Shown piece by piece: positions 1 to 11,842 of a DNA stretch of 64,000 nt (position 1 is the stretch's first letter; every line of letters begins with the position of its first letter). The notes below the pieces were generated by a model, which was not told the DNA's origin, did not search any database, and saw only the letters and a program-made list of their open reading frames with translations. The translations under genes and the position numbers were made by a program. The DNA comes from Paraphysomonas bandaiensis (lineage: Eukaryota; Chrysophyceae): contig CBFFRP010000119.1 in the NCBI GenBank assembly GCA_965644295.1, positions 186,001 through 250,000 on the forward strand, read 5' to 3'.

Positions 1-907
1 CCGGTACTATTTCGATTTACAGAATTGAGGGTATAGTTCATAATCGGAATTTCTTATTAACATTGAGAAAACATAAGTACTGGTTCTGTTTTTACTATTG
101 GCATTGGCACTATATAATACAAACAGACAAGCAGTACTTAAAAGTAACCGAAAGGCTTTTTTGGAGCAAGGTACTCATTCGAATTCAATTGCATAGTCAA
201 TGCATTAAGGGCTTATGCAATAAAAAGAGTATCATTCAATGCCTTGCTTTATGCCCTATGGTTGTCCCAGGTTTCTTCAGAAAGAGTTAGAGTTCTAGAA
301 TTCTCATTGCTATATCGAGAAGAATATCAGGGCCTGGTAACTATTAATGACCCATTAATGGTAGTCTAGTTCCCGGCAATTATAATGGCATTAATGAAAA
401 ATGTCCCGGAAATTATAATGGCCATTAATGGCTATTTTACCTACTAACTTTTAAAGTAGATAGCACCACTCATATAATAGATAGTGTTGTGCAACCTTAA
501 TTACTAATTTTTAGTTAAATAGTAGACTACAAATTTTAACTACTTCTCGCTCTCTACTGGCACATCAGGATCTTCTTGCAGGGCTTCATGGAGGGTATAA
601 ACATCCCACAACATGTAATTGGCTCGTAGGAATAGCAACGATTCTAGACGATATGGATTCATGTTTCTACGCTCAGGTCATAATAATCAACAATAGTATG
701 TGTGTCAATATAGGATTAAATTTTAATTATAGGCATGCAAAATCGGTGGTAGCACACTGCGAACTCAGTGGATAGTGTACCTTATTACTTGTTTTTAATT
801 TACTAGTACGATAAAAAAGTTTTCTAAAGATAAAATTCAAATAGCTTTTGTAATGTCCACTTAATCGATGTTAGAAATAACGAAATAGATGTACTTTATA
901 TAAAATT
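1..907. other. Intergenic, AT-rich, contains one MITE
   Basis: No open frame here looks like a protein family. Apart from the MITE-like repeat at 328-450, it is unstructured AT-rich sequence. It lies downstream of the 3' end of the ABHD17-type gene. Confidence 0.6.
328..450. mobile_element. MITE-like copy, damaged (same family as 57430-57518)
   Basis: It begins with the same terminus as the 57.4 kb MITE (CAGGGCCTGG). It shares internal blocks such as CCATTAATGGTAGTCTAG and CCCGGCAATTATAATGG, in the opposite orientation relative to that copy. The right terminus (..CCCTG) is not seen, so the right boundary is approximate and the copy is probably truncated or rearranged. Confidence 0.6.
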
Positions 908-2282
908 CTACATATTCACAATGCCTCTACTGGTGACATATCTAGAGCTAGGGTGTTGACTTCGAGTATTCTGAGCAAACGCTGACACCCACTCATCCAG
1001 GAAATCTTTAAACCGTGCGTAAAAAACACCATTGTCCCTGTAATGAAAACATCATTGTTATACTAAGACTACCTTATTGCGTTGAAATTTCTTGTATCGC
1101 AAAGCAAAACCCGTTCCATAATTATTCAGTAAATACAGATGTACACACCTGGTTATTGTCTCTATATTGTTGTGGCCAGCTCCATCTACCCAAAATGGCT
1201 TAGCTCTGCAGTGCACTGGCGAGGCAAGAAATAAGTCCTCCCCATTCCAGAAGGGTACCACTTCATCTCTAGTACCGTGGATGACATATATCGGACAACA
1301 TACACTCGATATTCTACATAATTATACACCATATTTATTACAAACAATTGATAGAGGAAAATGAGGCACCCGCATGCACATCAATAACACGCATCAATAC
1401 CTGTCGACATTAGGGAACATATCTCCTGGCAGGGTGAATCTAAAGTTGAACGCCACACGGTATATCGACAAAACTGGGCTCTGAATATTAAACATTAAAA
1501 CAAAATATTACATAATAGTTATGTCAGAAACACTCTAAATTGCGTGCCAATACCTGCAAAACGAGACCACCCAAGTAAACCCCTTGACACGACAATTTGT
1601 GGGCTAAGTATGTTGACGGACCACTTCCCAGTGATCTTCCGTACCTACGGCGTAGTAGAACAGTGAAATCGAAAGTACATAGTGGATATTGCGTGTGTCT
1701 ACACTCAAGCAAGACGCAAACACAATCTTACAATACAATATTCTCCGGTGGAATAAGAAGCTTTTCGGTCAAATGGGAATATGCAGCCCTAGTGATGAGA
1801 GTCAGCGGTTTATGAAAGAACATGTTCAGTGAAAACAAGCAATACTCAATCAAAGCAAAGATATGCAATCTGTACGTACTCGATGTTTTCGTAGCATGAT
1901 TTTTCACTTGGAACACCCGGTGCTTTCCCATATCCCTCATAATCATATGCTAACACATTCACTTGGATCTCACGGCTGAGTTCACAAAACCACTCATATA
2001 TCATACCCAGATCTAATAACACGTTAAGAAGATGGGACTAACGGGCTACGAGCATCCAACCAACCTTCCGCATTACCATGAGAAAAAAGGAGCGTTACTT
2101 TGCATCTGAATGATTGAATAGCGTGAGGTAGTTAAGAGTGATAGAGATGCTTACTTTCTGTTTATATAAAAAGCAGGGATTTTAACGCCGCTTTTAGTGT
2201 CCAGCCATATTAAATTCTTTGTGGCATTCAGATAAGTCACTGAAGGTGGTTGGAATACCAGGGAAGATAGAGTGGACCCCAT
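908..2282 (-). CDS. ABHD17: ABHD17 (FAM108)-like serine hydrolase, 8 exons, about 274 aa
   Basis: Exons: 2155-2282, 2065-2105, 1880-2012, 1732-1788, 1554-1644, 1401-1480, 1149-1313, 908-1037; the phases close to 275 codons including stop. The spliced protein shows the ABHD17 signature in order: L-V-F-Q-P-P near the N terminus, S-H-G-N-A-E-D (oxyanion loop), Y-D-Y-E-G-Y-G, the nucleophile elbow YGRSLGSGPS, FNFRFTLPGDMFPN, HGTRDEVVPFWNG (catalytic Asp) and GAGHNN (catalytic His). Known members of this family are membrane-associated depalmitoylases. Here the N terminus starts Met-Gly-Ser-Thr, which could be N-myristoylated, and lacks the N-terminal Cys cluster of animal ABHD17, so membrane anchoring may differ. 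All introns are GT..AG, about 50-110 nt. No single frame spans the gene. Confidence 0.9.
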
Positions 2283-3250
2283 GTGTGAGGCGAATGGTCA
2301 GTGAATAGATGAGTTATGTGTTTGAGGGATGGCGTGTATCTGTCCAGAGTGTTGCTGGGAACTTGAGCAGGAGCCTGCAGTGCCTCGAGCTGTATACAGA
2401 TACACTGGACCCAATACTACACATGCATACAGCGGTATATACATGTATTTATGTATTTACATGCTACACTGTACTGTGTGTGCATGCATAGTATATGATG
2501 CATATGCTATCTGGATATTGTATGGTATGGTGTGGTATGATGTGGTATGATGTGGTGTGGTAGCAGTTAAACGTTATCATTACTTCGTTGTGCTGTTTGA
2601 AGTGCAAACCACACAGGACACATATGACTGGTGGTGAACAAACACGAATGCGCTCCTTCAAGTGGTGCGGAGTACGTGTATCTATTGCTATTGTGCTGTT
2701 GAGGTGTTAAACAGAACACATTGAGAGCCGCGCGACTCATCTCGAGTTTATTTTATTCTATCGATACATTATCTGATATATGTACTTATATATTCATACA
2801 TTCCAGTCGAATGAGAACAAGCTACTGTACATTCACAATGAGTATATATATGCATATGACATGTAACTTTGTCAATACGAGAATCTGCAACGCGTAAAAG
2901 GGTTTCGAAAATTTAGCTTTAAATAAGGACTAATTAAGCAATATTCGAAGAAGCAATGAACGATATGACACTGCAGTATTGCTCATACTATGATAAAGTA
3001 CATATCTACAGATTTTCTTATCTTAATAGCATTATTTTGCGTTCATTATACATATATATATATTAGTTTTCCAACTGGGATAGTAATACTGACTAAAATA
3101 AATTATAATTCAGTGTTCTAAATGCTCTAGAGAGAGTTGATATTAGGTTGATGAGTGTTTGGTAATGAGTTTCAAAAAAAGTCATCACTGTTAGATGCAG
3201 CTTGGTGTGAGAAGCACAACCAACCGAAGGAACGACCTTACCAACTACTT
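2283..3250. other. 5' flank of ABHD17 and unassigned AT-rich DNA
   Basis: The first 300 bases are TACA/TGTA-rich, with GTATAC at about 2393 and a short imperfect tandem repeat of TATGGTATGG/TGTGGTATGA type at about 2519-2562. This resembles the 5' islands of other genes in the window. The remainder is AT-rich with no supported gene. Confidence 0.5.
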
Positions 3251-3251
3251 A

Positions 3252-4215
3252 TATTGAAAGTCTTATTATTTAGCAATAGGCGTTAAAAACTTGTACCAAT
3301 ATAGTGGCTAGTTGAATGCAAGACATACTAGTTAGGAACCCTTCCGTGCCACAAGTGGAAAGATTCTGGACGGGAACCATCACAACTACACAGATTGAAA
3401 TGGTTTTTGGAGATCACATCCATGAGTCACTGACATCCCAAGGACTGCGCAGCATCGAATCAGCGATCATCAAATTACTTCTACCGCTTTTCGCTGCAGC
3501 AAAGCTCATGATCCAAGATCGAAGTAGAAGATACGTGACCCTACGGAAAGGTCCCCCAAGGCTACTACCGCGGCCGAGTCCACAACAAAGACAGAAACGG
3601 AAACGCCCAAGGTTGCTAAGATTACTAGGAATCCACAGACGAACCAAGACTGGAACACCGCCCACCGCACCTATGAACCCTCCCAACCATACACAAAGGA
3701 CCATAGCACCGGACCGTATGAAACCAACAGGCCCTAGACAACGGCGACGACGTCTCCGGCAACTCCTCCTATGCCCAACGCCCAGACGGTGCATGGTGAC
3801 ACCGCTACACTCCACCACACCATCAACCTTTCAATCCACACATCTAGTGCTCGGTACACTCAGGACCTTAATACAGAACCCGGTACCTCAGAGCCAGGCG
3901 TAACCTTATCCCAAGGGGAGACCCCCGGACAACACGCGCCAGTGAGTCCTCAGACACACGAGCAGGGCGAACTCACACACAACATCAAGAACGGAAGTGG
4001 TTGCACCTTGGTGCTTGCGGCGACGCACAAGCAGCTTCTGGAGCGTTAAATAGTAGGATAATAGAATTTGTGCTGATTAGTTATGGGTAGAGGTCTAACT
4101 AGTAGATCTAGCATTCAACTAGCCACTATATCGGAACGAGTTTTTAACGCCTATTGCTAAATAAAAAGACATTCAATATACATACTAGTTAGACCTCTAC
4201 CCATAACTAATCAGC
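3252..4215. mobile_element. TIR-bearing element with a decayed GC-richer core
   Basis: Sequence at about 3252-3335 (TATTGAAAGTC..TTTAGCAATAGGCGTTAAAAAC..ATATAGTGGCTAGTTGAATGC) recurs inverted at about 4107-4177. The direct repeat ACCAACTACTTA flanks the block (3240-3251 and 4216-4227), consistent with a target duplication. A second inverted repeat (GTGCTGATTAGTTATGGGTAGAGGTC, about 4069-4094 against about 4190-4215) sits inside the right end. The core has open frames at 3316-3903 and 3771-4049, rich in Thr, Pro, Arg and Gln, which match no family I know. Positions 3990-4060 resemble 20173-20240. Probably a non-autonomous or decayed DNA transposon. Confidence 0.55.
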
Positions 4216-4227
4216 ACCAACTACTTA

Positions 4228-5059
4228 AATCATTTCTACTTATATATATACTGTAGAAAAACTAGTTTTTCTCTAATTATCGTAATATTCTTACGTTTAG
4301 GTAATATTTACTGTTTAATTAATGAAACAATGATTACAGCAAATTCAGAGGAACTATTTGATCAAAACACATCATTTGTACTGGAGATGGAGAATCCACT
4401 GGAACTATACGGTACTGTACTGTCAAAATATAAACGGTTTCTTCGCTTGTTCACAAATTGTACGTATAATAAATACGATATAGTTTGGAATCAAATATTA
4501 GTTTAGAATAATAGTTTGGGCTGATATGGCGATCATTTTACTGGTTACACCGACTGATTACAGATCTTACAGGTCATTCTTTAGTCAGTCTTTAGATGTA
4601 TGAGGAGGACAGCATACTTTTACAGTTTGGAATTTATTTGGTAAATTGATTGACAGAGAGCTTACTAATTCCAATATCTAACATGAATTTTGTTCTTCGT
4701 TGCAGGTAATTATCAGAATAGTTCGATAATATAATAATAGAGGAGTTATGTGGTTGTGAAGAGTAATTTATGATCAATTTAATCTATTTATGTATATATT
4801 ATCAATATATTGCATTATATTTTGAGGCCAAATATATATATTGTAGGAAGCAAAAAACTAAAAAATTGCAATCCAATATTATGTTACTTGGCCCTGGGTA
4901 ATAGAGAGAATGTAATAATTGAATGGTTAGAGATATTGATTATAAGTAAGTTTAATAATTCATTGTTGAGTGAGTTCAACGTTACTTTATCATCCATATT
5001 TTTAGTCTTAATATAAATGCTTAAGGAGTAGGGAGGTGTTGTTGAATATGTTGTGGTCT
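4228..5059. other. Intergenic, AT-rich, no gene seen
   Basis: Very AT-rich. The only open frame (4810-5016) has AT-driven composition and no recognisable motif. Confidence 0.5.
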
Positions 5060-5951
5060 TTCATAAACTTAGTTGAAATACATATGCTAGTGTCGGAATA
5101 CGTATGCTTCCCTAAGATAGAACTGTAGAATACGGTGAATACTGTAATACGTAGTCTAATATACTAGAAAGCTATAACTGTGAAACTGAAGTAATATACC
5201 TTGACTGTTCATTATACAGAAGTCGACCAGTGGTTGATATGAACGAGATATAGTTATATTTAACCACGGGCAATAAGAAGGAGGGCGAAAAGCACGAGTT
5301 TTAAAATTTTGAGCGCGGGACGATACTCCTTATCCCTAGGTTAAATTGTAGCTTATCCTCATGACGTTGATAAGTTAATATTAGATTGTATAGCTATTTG
5401 TAGCATGCTTGCTGTTTTAAGACATAGATGTTCCCTAATTAACATGATAAGGACACAAATGAGAACTCATATAGTTTCACATCAATGATATGTATACTGG
5501 AAGTGTGATGATGAATGTGAACAGTTGAAGGCGAAAGAGAGGCTTCTTATTCCCTTAATTAGCATCATCATCACATTTATATACAGCAGGCTTTACCTCT
5601 GCAAGTGCACCTGATCGAATGATGTGTGTATGATATGAGGCACACAATATCATGAGAAGCACGATATGGCTCAAACCCTGAAAGAACTGGGTGCCACTAC
5701 TCCTAACCACCTATATAGCATCAGATATGGTACTTAAACTCTCCTGTAATATTCTTGAAGTTGTTTCGAAGTCCTGAATATGAAGACAGATCACTTGCAC
5801 TGACATCGTTGTGATCTTATACAGCAGTCGAAGGATGGAATATAACTTGGAGTTAGATGATCTGCTCTTGGTTTCGCTCATGATTGTGGTTTCTCTATAA
5901 TTGTGTACTATAATGAAATCACGTACATATGACTGTCATTATCATACTTAG

Positions 5952-7139
5952 CAGGGATAGGGAACAATATATTGTATTGCAATATATTGTAAAATATATT
6001 GATTGGTGGACTGGTCAAATATTCCATCAATAGTGTTTCTGTTAATAGAGCTCACAATACTATTGCAATATATTGCAATCAATATTATGATAGTCATATA
6101 AGAGAAGATCCTCAACTGTATGGTGCAAAATATACGCCTCTGTATACAAATATCCGGAAAATAAGAAAAAAAGCCTATTTTTGATGTTATTTTCTATTTT
6201 TTATGTATCGCCAGCTCAAACAGCACTCTACACCTCTCCACATGTATGTACAGTACTTCTCTTAATATAGTATATATATCCTATAGTGACAAGAAGAGAC
6301 AACTGAATGATGAGTGCATACAAGAGTATCAAGTCAAGTGAATCTTTATGAATGCCGGAACATATTTGATGGCTTATTGAGGGACTTTAGGCCAAAGTAT
6401 CCACTATCTGCTTTACAGAAAAACAGTCCCATTGTTAATGATCCGAATTTCGAGAATGGAATTGCAAAACTCCAAGCAGGCGAAGAATTGGACTTGACAA
6501 GATCTGAGAAAGATTCTGTTAGAATATATCTCCGTTCAGACAGTGATTATTGCAACAATACAGAGGATGATGAAGCTGAAGTTGGCTATGCGGAAAAAAT
6601 TCTTCAATCAGCTCAAAAACTTAAGAAGCGAAAAGTTGAAATATCTAAGTACAGGTGCACGAGTCATGTAGTATGTACTTCCAATACGTGTGAACGCCTG
6701 TTCAGCGCAGCAAAACTGATTATATCAGTGTTGTGCAAACGTATGCATCCTACTACACTTAATATGCTGTTGTTTCTGAAAGCTAACCGACAGTTGTGGC
6801 CGGATGCAAGCATATTTCAATCAATATTGAATGAATATGGTGATGATGATGTCACCGATGATGGCTCAGAGGATGAGTATGAGGAAACTTTTAATTAGTT
6901 AAGAGTAGTGGGTTTGATTATCAAGTGACCTTAGACCTTATAAAATATGGCAAGTACTAAAAATGAAAACTACGGATGTGTTTACTTACTGATTAGTCAT
7001 ACTAATATATTGCAATATATTGTACAATATATTGCAATATATTGCAATAGTATTGTAGGGCCGGTTTAAAAAATCCATCAATACTATTGATGGAACGCTA
7101 CCTAACAATAGTATTGCAATATATTGTTCCCTATCCCTG
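5952..7139 (+). mobile_element. hAT-superfamily transposon, 1188 bp, intact ends
   Basis: It begins CAGGGATAGGGAACAATATA and ends with the inverted counterpart ..TTGTTCCCTATCCCTG. It is flanked by a perfect 8-bp target duplication, ATACTTAG (5944-5951 and 7140-7147), the size typical of hAT elements. The subterminal regions are packed with the palindromic unit CAATATATTG, likely transposase-binding sites. The internal open frame (6314-6898) is only the C-terminal part of an hAT transposase, so this copy is probably non-autonomous. The pre-insertion site is preserved in reverse orientation at 36909-36916. Confidence 0.93.
6314..6898 (+). pseudogene. hAT transposase C-terminal fragment
   Basis: About 194 codons. 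The C-terminal half carries the hAT dimerisation-domain pattern: T-S-N-T-C-E-R-L-F-S-A-A-K, then R-M-H-P-T-T-L-N-M-L-L-F-L-K and N-R-Q-L-W, followed by an acidic tail. Complete hAT transposases have about 600 residues including the DDE/RNase H-like core, which is missing here. The frame is therefore a remnant rather than a working transposase. It lies wholly inside the 5952-7139 element. Confidence 0.85.
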
Positions 7140-7320
7140 ATACTTAGGATAGAAGTGAGCTTATGTTAAACAGAATATTGAAGTTGAATGTCTATATTTG
7201 CCCGGTACTGAAGTGAGCACCCTGTTGAGTCCAAATCAGGTCAAAAAAGGCTTTCTTTTGAGACATAATGGGGATAACATATTATAGTGATGTTGTTGAT
7301 AAGTTTTACACACAATCATG

Positions 7321-7628
7321 CACGCAATACACAGTATATAACAAAATAGTTGATTAAAAATTCTCTTCACGATCTTAATTGTGTAAAAATGATCAATTGT
7401 TAATTTTCTTCTCCAACACTACAATATCCATTCTACAATGTACTTCGCAGCGACACTTCTAACTCGTTACGGTGTGTTTAAGACCAGCATATAACGAGCA
7501 TTTTTCACAAAATAAGTCAACGGTAGTCTAATACTATGGCTTCATCTTTACAGGCTCTACTCCTGTACAGAGAAAATAGCAATCGACTTCACTTAGATAT
7601 TAAAGTACATAGATATAGCCATACATAT
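7321..7628. other. Intergenic, nothing recognised
   Basis: AT-rich stretch between repeat copy A and the 3' end of the four-TM protein gene. Confidence 0.5.
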
Positions 7629-8616
7629 TTAAAGTAAAAGGTTAGAATTCAGATCACTCTGTTCTTCTTCATCTACAACAGGTGTCAATATATTAACTAT
7701 GACTTCAACAGGCTTAATGAATTGCGGAATCAACAGACAAATAAATCCAGGGCCGAGATTATAAGTAATACTCGATCCGCTCTCAGTTTCATCTGGTAGA
7801 TTATCATAGCATCCTTCTTGATACGTAGCAATAGATATAAGTATAGTGAGTGTGGACACAGTGCCTGAGAGGATCGTCATGAACTTAGTGCAGTTCAAGT
7901 CCCCTTTTCTGGTGGATCTCTTGATGTTACCAGACACTGCGGGAAGAAGGGTTAAGAAGTTCACAATCGAACTTCTAAGAACTTTATAGCATGCAGCGCG
8001 GCACTCATCACAGTAGTCTTTATCCCCCACTAATGTATCATCACAATCATCACTTTCCCATAAAAAAGATTCCGTGTGACCATCAGTTTCGTACACAACT
8101 TTCTGAACTCCGATATATATTTTTGTGTCCTCCACTTCGCCAAAGGTCCTATATTTAAAACACAACACGATCAATCATAGTGACAGAGCTCTCCTAGTAA
8201 TGTGCTCACCAGTAAGTGTCTTTAACGATATCGTTGTGCTTCGATAGGGACACTATCGATACGGTTGCAAGAATCAATGCAACGAAAGACAGAGAGGCCA
8301 TAAACAGCATGATGCATCCTCTGTTACGATCAAAATATTGAACCCCGAATTTTCCTAATCCGTTACAACACCAGCTCTTATTGCAGTTTTTTCTGAATAA
8401 GAAGCGAGTTAACTGCTAGACCGCTGCGGTTATCATATCACTCACCTCGCCCCTGGAATAGCGCAGCATGGTGGGTCCGGGCAGTACATGACCTATTGCA
8501 AGGCTGTTATATATGGGGAGATGTTGATAAATTGGTGCGCAGTGGAAATAGAGGGGACGGGGTCTATGCCACCTGCTGTACGATGCATGATACAGTCGCT
8601 GCCTTTGCACAGACAT
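7629..8616 (-). CDS. Four-TM, Cys-rich membrane protein (unrecognised family), 3 exons, about 298 aa
   Basis: Exons: 8446-8616, 8210-8415, 7629-8148; phases close to 299 codons. Intron 1 would be only 30 nt (GTGAGT..CTAG), intron 2 is 61 nt. The protein has a soluble N-terminal part with a C-C pair, one hydrophobic segment (MLFMASLSFVALILATV), a loop of about 75 residues with several Cys (C-D-D, Y-C-D-E-C, A-A-C), then further hydrophobic stretches (SSIVNFLTLLPAVSG, FMTILSGTVSTLTILISI, GPGFICLLIPQFI) and an acidic C-terminal tail. The topology recalls tetraspan proteins of claudin or MARVEL type, but no diagnostic motif is visible, so no function is assigned. The start could alternatively lie within exon 2, which would remove the 30-nt intron. 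It is divergent to the tiny TM gene at 9066. Confidence 0.6.
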
Positions 8617-9065
8617 GATCTGCTGCTGCAGTACTGTACTACATGATTCATAGCAGTACTACATACACACTACAGGTACGCTGTATGTTTCCTGTATAGC
8701 TACCGTATACCGGTATACATATATAGTACAGGAATGTAGTGTATATATACGTAGAATGCTCGTAGAATGTTCTGTAGAGCCGTATATGGTATACTGTACT
8801 GTAGAATACAAGCGAGCGAAGGCAGTTGGCGAAGAAGAAGCAGGTAGCATGTCATCACCTTAAGAATGATCTTGGAATGATACTAATGCATTCAAATACA
8901 CGTCAGCATAACTTCTTTAATGTGAAGAATATGCCATCAACGAATTAATGTGGATAAAAACTCATTTTACGAAACTCCTCCACGCTGATCATAGTGACTG
9001 AAGTCTAAGAACTAACAAACTATTATTCACAACTGTCTATTTCACACTTGATTCGAAAGGAAGAC
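8617..9065. promoter_or_regulatory. Divergent 5' region between the four-TM gene and tiny TM gene A
   Basis: Contains GTATACC at 8705-8711, GGTATAC at 8712-8718 and 8788-8794, and several TACTGTA/CTGTAG words, clustered near the minus-strand start. The same motif type recurs in the other head-to-head intergenic regions. A promoter role is inferred from position. Confidence 0.4.
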
Positions 9066-9298
9066 ATGCAAGAATTCGCAAACATTATGAAAAAGAACTG
9101 GAAGCCTCTTGCGGGGGGTTTGGCAGTGTGCACTCTGGGTGTGTTTGCAGGTGATACTGTGATAATTGTATTGCACTTACGAGACCTCATGGTGTGTTAG
9201 GTGGTTTCCCATTCACGTGGCAAAAAAATGATAACATGAAGAGTGCAAAAGTAGAGTGGGCTGATGTCGACAGTGTTAAAGATATTCCTAAGGAATGA
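9066..9298 (+). CDS. Tiny single-TM protein A, 2 exons, 60 aa
   Basis: Exons 9066-9150 and 9201-9298, split by a 50-nt phase-1 intron (GTGATA..GTTAG). The N terminus is short and basic (MQEFANIMKKNWK), followed by one transmembrane segment (PLAGGLAVCTLGVFAGG), then a charged tail ending D-I-P-K-E. The layout matches genes B (11843) and C (14158): an I-x-x-N/H-W box just before the membrane segment and a C-terminal [I/F]-P-K-[K/E]. The intron sits at the end of the membrane segment in the same phase as in B, which supports common ancestry. No known family is recognised; the size and layout recall small subunits of mitochondrial inner-membrane complexes, but that is only a guess. Confidence 0.65.
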
Positions 9299-9867
9299 GC
9301 TGCAGGCACCCTATGGGAAAAGACATCACATGCACACACTATAACAATGTAAAATTCGCCAGTTTTTTCGAAGTACCCTTTTGTACTTATAAATGAAGTT
9401 TTTAATTTTGAAATTATTTAGTATATTAATAATTGATCGATTTCATTACACTCGTGTGCTGATACTGTAAGCGATTATGTCTGCTTGCAAAGTACTCAAT
9501 AGTTAGAAAAAAAGTACTCAATGAATTGTAATCCAACAGAAAGTAAAAAATGTGATGCCATTCTCGCTTGTCGTTGTAGTATTTCAAGTACTATGACACC
9601 AAACGTATCCTCCAAATGCTTTGTTGTATCACTGCGTAGGTGTAATGACTAAATTCGAATGTACTGAGTTAGAAAAATTGGTTGGTGAGTCTTATGCGAT
9701 CTTGCTTACTCGATTAGGTTCCTCATTGTTTTCATAGAACAAAACAGGGTATATGCCTTTATTTGATTGCAAGGATAGCATTTATTAGGGTTATTGATAG
9801 CTAGATATCGAAATATGTATCAATGCGAGACAACTGAGGCTTAAACCGAGTTGCATATTATAAATAA
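9299..9867. other. Intergenic, AT-rich, nothing recognised
   Basis: No supported open frame or repeat was found between tiny gene A and the second hAT element. Confidence 0.5.
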
Positions 9868-10660
9868 CAGGGATAGGGAATAATATATCCCATATTGCAA
9901 TACTACTGTTAGATAGCGTTCCACCAATAGTATTGATGGATTTTTTAAACCGATCCTACAATACAATTACAATATATTGCAATATATTGTCAATGTATTG
10001 CAATATATTAGTATGGCTAATCAGAAGGTAAACACTTCCGTAGTTTTCATTATTAGTATTAGTCATTAAGATCACATGACACCAAACCAACTGCTGCTTA
10101 CAGCTACTGAAAATCCACCTCGTCCTCATCCTCTGAGCCATCATCGGTGAGGTCAATATCACCATATTCATCCACATAATTAATTGAAATATGCTATTAT
10201 CCGGCCACAACTGTCGAATAGCTTTCAGAAACAACAGCATATTAAGTAGGATGGATACTTTTGCGCAACACTGATATAATATGTTTAGCTGTGCTGAACA
10301 GACGTTCCCATGTATTGGAAGTACATACCAGGGCCAGGCAACCGTTAATGACTCGTGGATCTGTACGTTTCTTAAGTTTTTGAGCTGACTGAAGATTTTT
10401 AGTCGCATAGTCAACATCAGCTTCATTATCCTTTGTAATGTTGTAACCAATTTCTCGGTTATTTATATCCATTTTGCACCATACAGTTAAGAATCTTCTC
10501 TTATATGACTATCATAATATTGATTGCAATATATTGCAATAGTATGATTGTGAGCTCTTTTAACAGAAACACTATTGATGGAATATTTGACCAGTCCACC
10601 AATCATTTTACAATATATTGTACAATGTATTGCAATACAATACATTGTTCCCTATCCCTG
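9868..10660 (-). mobile_element. hAT-superfamily element, 793 bp, internally deleted, inverted
   Basis: The ends CAGGGATAGGGAATAATATA and ..ATTGTTCCCTATCCCTG are flanked by a perfect 8-bp duplication, ATAAATAA (9860-9867 and 10661-10668). The interior is homologous to the 5952-7139 element in reverse orientation but lacks several hundred bases of the N-terminal coding part. The remaining transposase sequence (TSNTWERLFSTAK, LLFLKAIRQLW) is split between two frames by small indels. It is a non-autonomous derivative of the same family. Confidence 0.92.
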
Positions 10661-11842
10661 ATAAATAATATCTTACAGTGATGTGATAGCACACAGAACA
10701 ATATTATACATTCATACATGATATATGACTATACATGATAATGTTATATTTTATTTGTTGTGTCATTCAATATTGTGCTACTAAATTCAATTGTGCTGTA
10801 TCTTCAGATGATAGCGACTCAATATAATAATGGTATTTCAGTATAAGTCGTTGGTACATAATATATAATATATATAACTCAATCATAGTTGATCAAATTG
10901 GTCCTATTATATTGTAAATCTACCAAATGCCATGCGTCGTAATGTGCAACTAGCTATTGCTAATATGTGATTACTGATTACATATATTTGATAATCAACG
11001 ACACTTGAACATCAAGACAAGTAGTTTAACATAGCAGCACCATGTAGTCGCGATACAAAATCAACTCGTTATATGGTTTGCGTAGCTTCCAATACTGTGT
11101 GATAACACATTTTATATGTTTCTCATATATTCAGCTCCGTAGAAGTATGAATTCTATAACCAATGTTATAATCATAATCTATCCCAACAAACACATGAGT
11201 TGTCACCAAGAGTAATATGCACGCTTTAACATTCATATCATGCCTTGATCAATGATACGTTCTACAACTTTATATCATTCCACTAGGTATTAGGAAGCTG
11301 TTACTTGCTCATTATCTAGCGACCCCTTAAACACGCCATAATTCCTTATGGGCCTTTAAATTATCTACACATGAATCAGTCTGTACATGAATTAGCCTAT
11401 TCATGCCCTCCGCCTTCCACAGCCTGTCAATTTAAGCCGTGTGGGTCCTCATATAGCCATCAACACCCCAACAATGCTTCCATATGGCATGGGCACAGAT
11501 ATTTTGTGAATACCCCAGATTTTTAGTAGGAAAGAAGAAACCACAGATATATGATCATAAAGTCCAAGTTTTTTAAATGAGATGAACAGTTTTAGTGTAA
11601 AATAGGCATGTCCACATGTTTCTGAAAAAGAACTCTCAATTGTCACAGACAGCCAATCAGCGTGTTCGAATTTCCATGTAACTTCAACTCTCTTCCTTCA
11701 TCCGACTTCTTTTTCTCTCTGAGTTGTTCAGTGGAGTCGTATGGCATAGTATCATATCATACAGCGCACTGTGTCTCTTAAATAAACTCTAAACATTCGT
11801 ATTCGACTAACAGTCTAATCGACGGGTATATCTGATTATCAA
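10661..11842. other. Intergenic, AT-rich, nothing recognised
   Basis: The minus-strand frame at 11449-11646 has no recognisable motif. The last 130 bases are pyrimidine-rich and form the 5' flank of tiny gene B. Confidence 0.5.

Larger units (their letters stand above)
5060..7320 (+). repeat. Dispersed repeat R, copy A (interrupted by an hAT element)
   Basis: The segments 5255-5951 and 7140-7320 match, in reverse orientation, 36770-37830. Landmarks shared by both copies are TTTAACCACGGGCAA, ATACTCCTTAT, GCATCATCATCACATTTATATAC, GAATGATGTGTGTATGATATGAGG, CATATGACTGTCATTATCATAC and CCAAATCAGGTCAAAAAA. A shorter direct copy lies at 12800-13270, and 5060-5240 resembles 27080-27330. No family identity is recognised and no clear terminal repeats are visible. 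The hAT element at 5952-7139 interrupts this copy. Confidence 0.7.

Noticed and set aside
3316-4049. Open frames of 195 and 92 codons as a host gene
   Set aside because: They lie between inverted repeats, are biased to Arg/Pro/Thr, overlap in different frames and show no family motif; better seen as the core of a decayed element.
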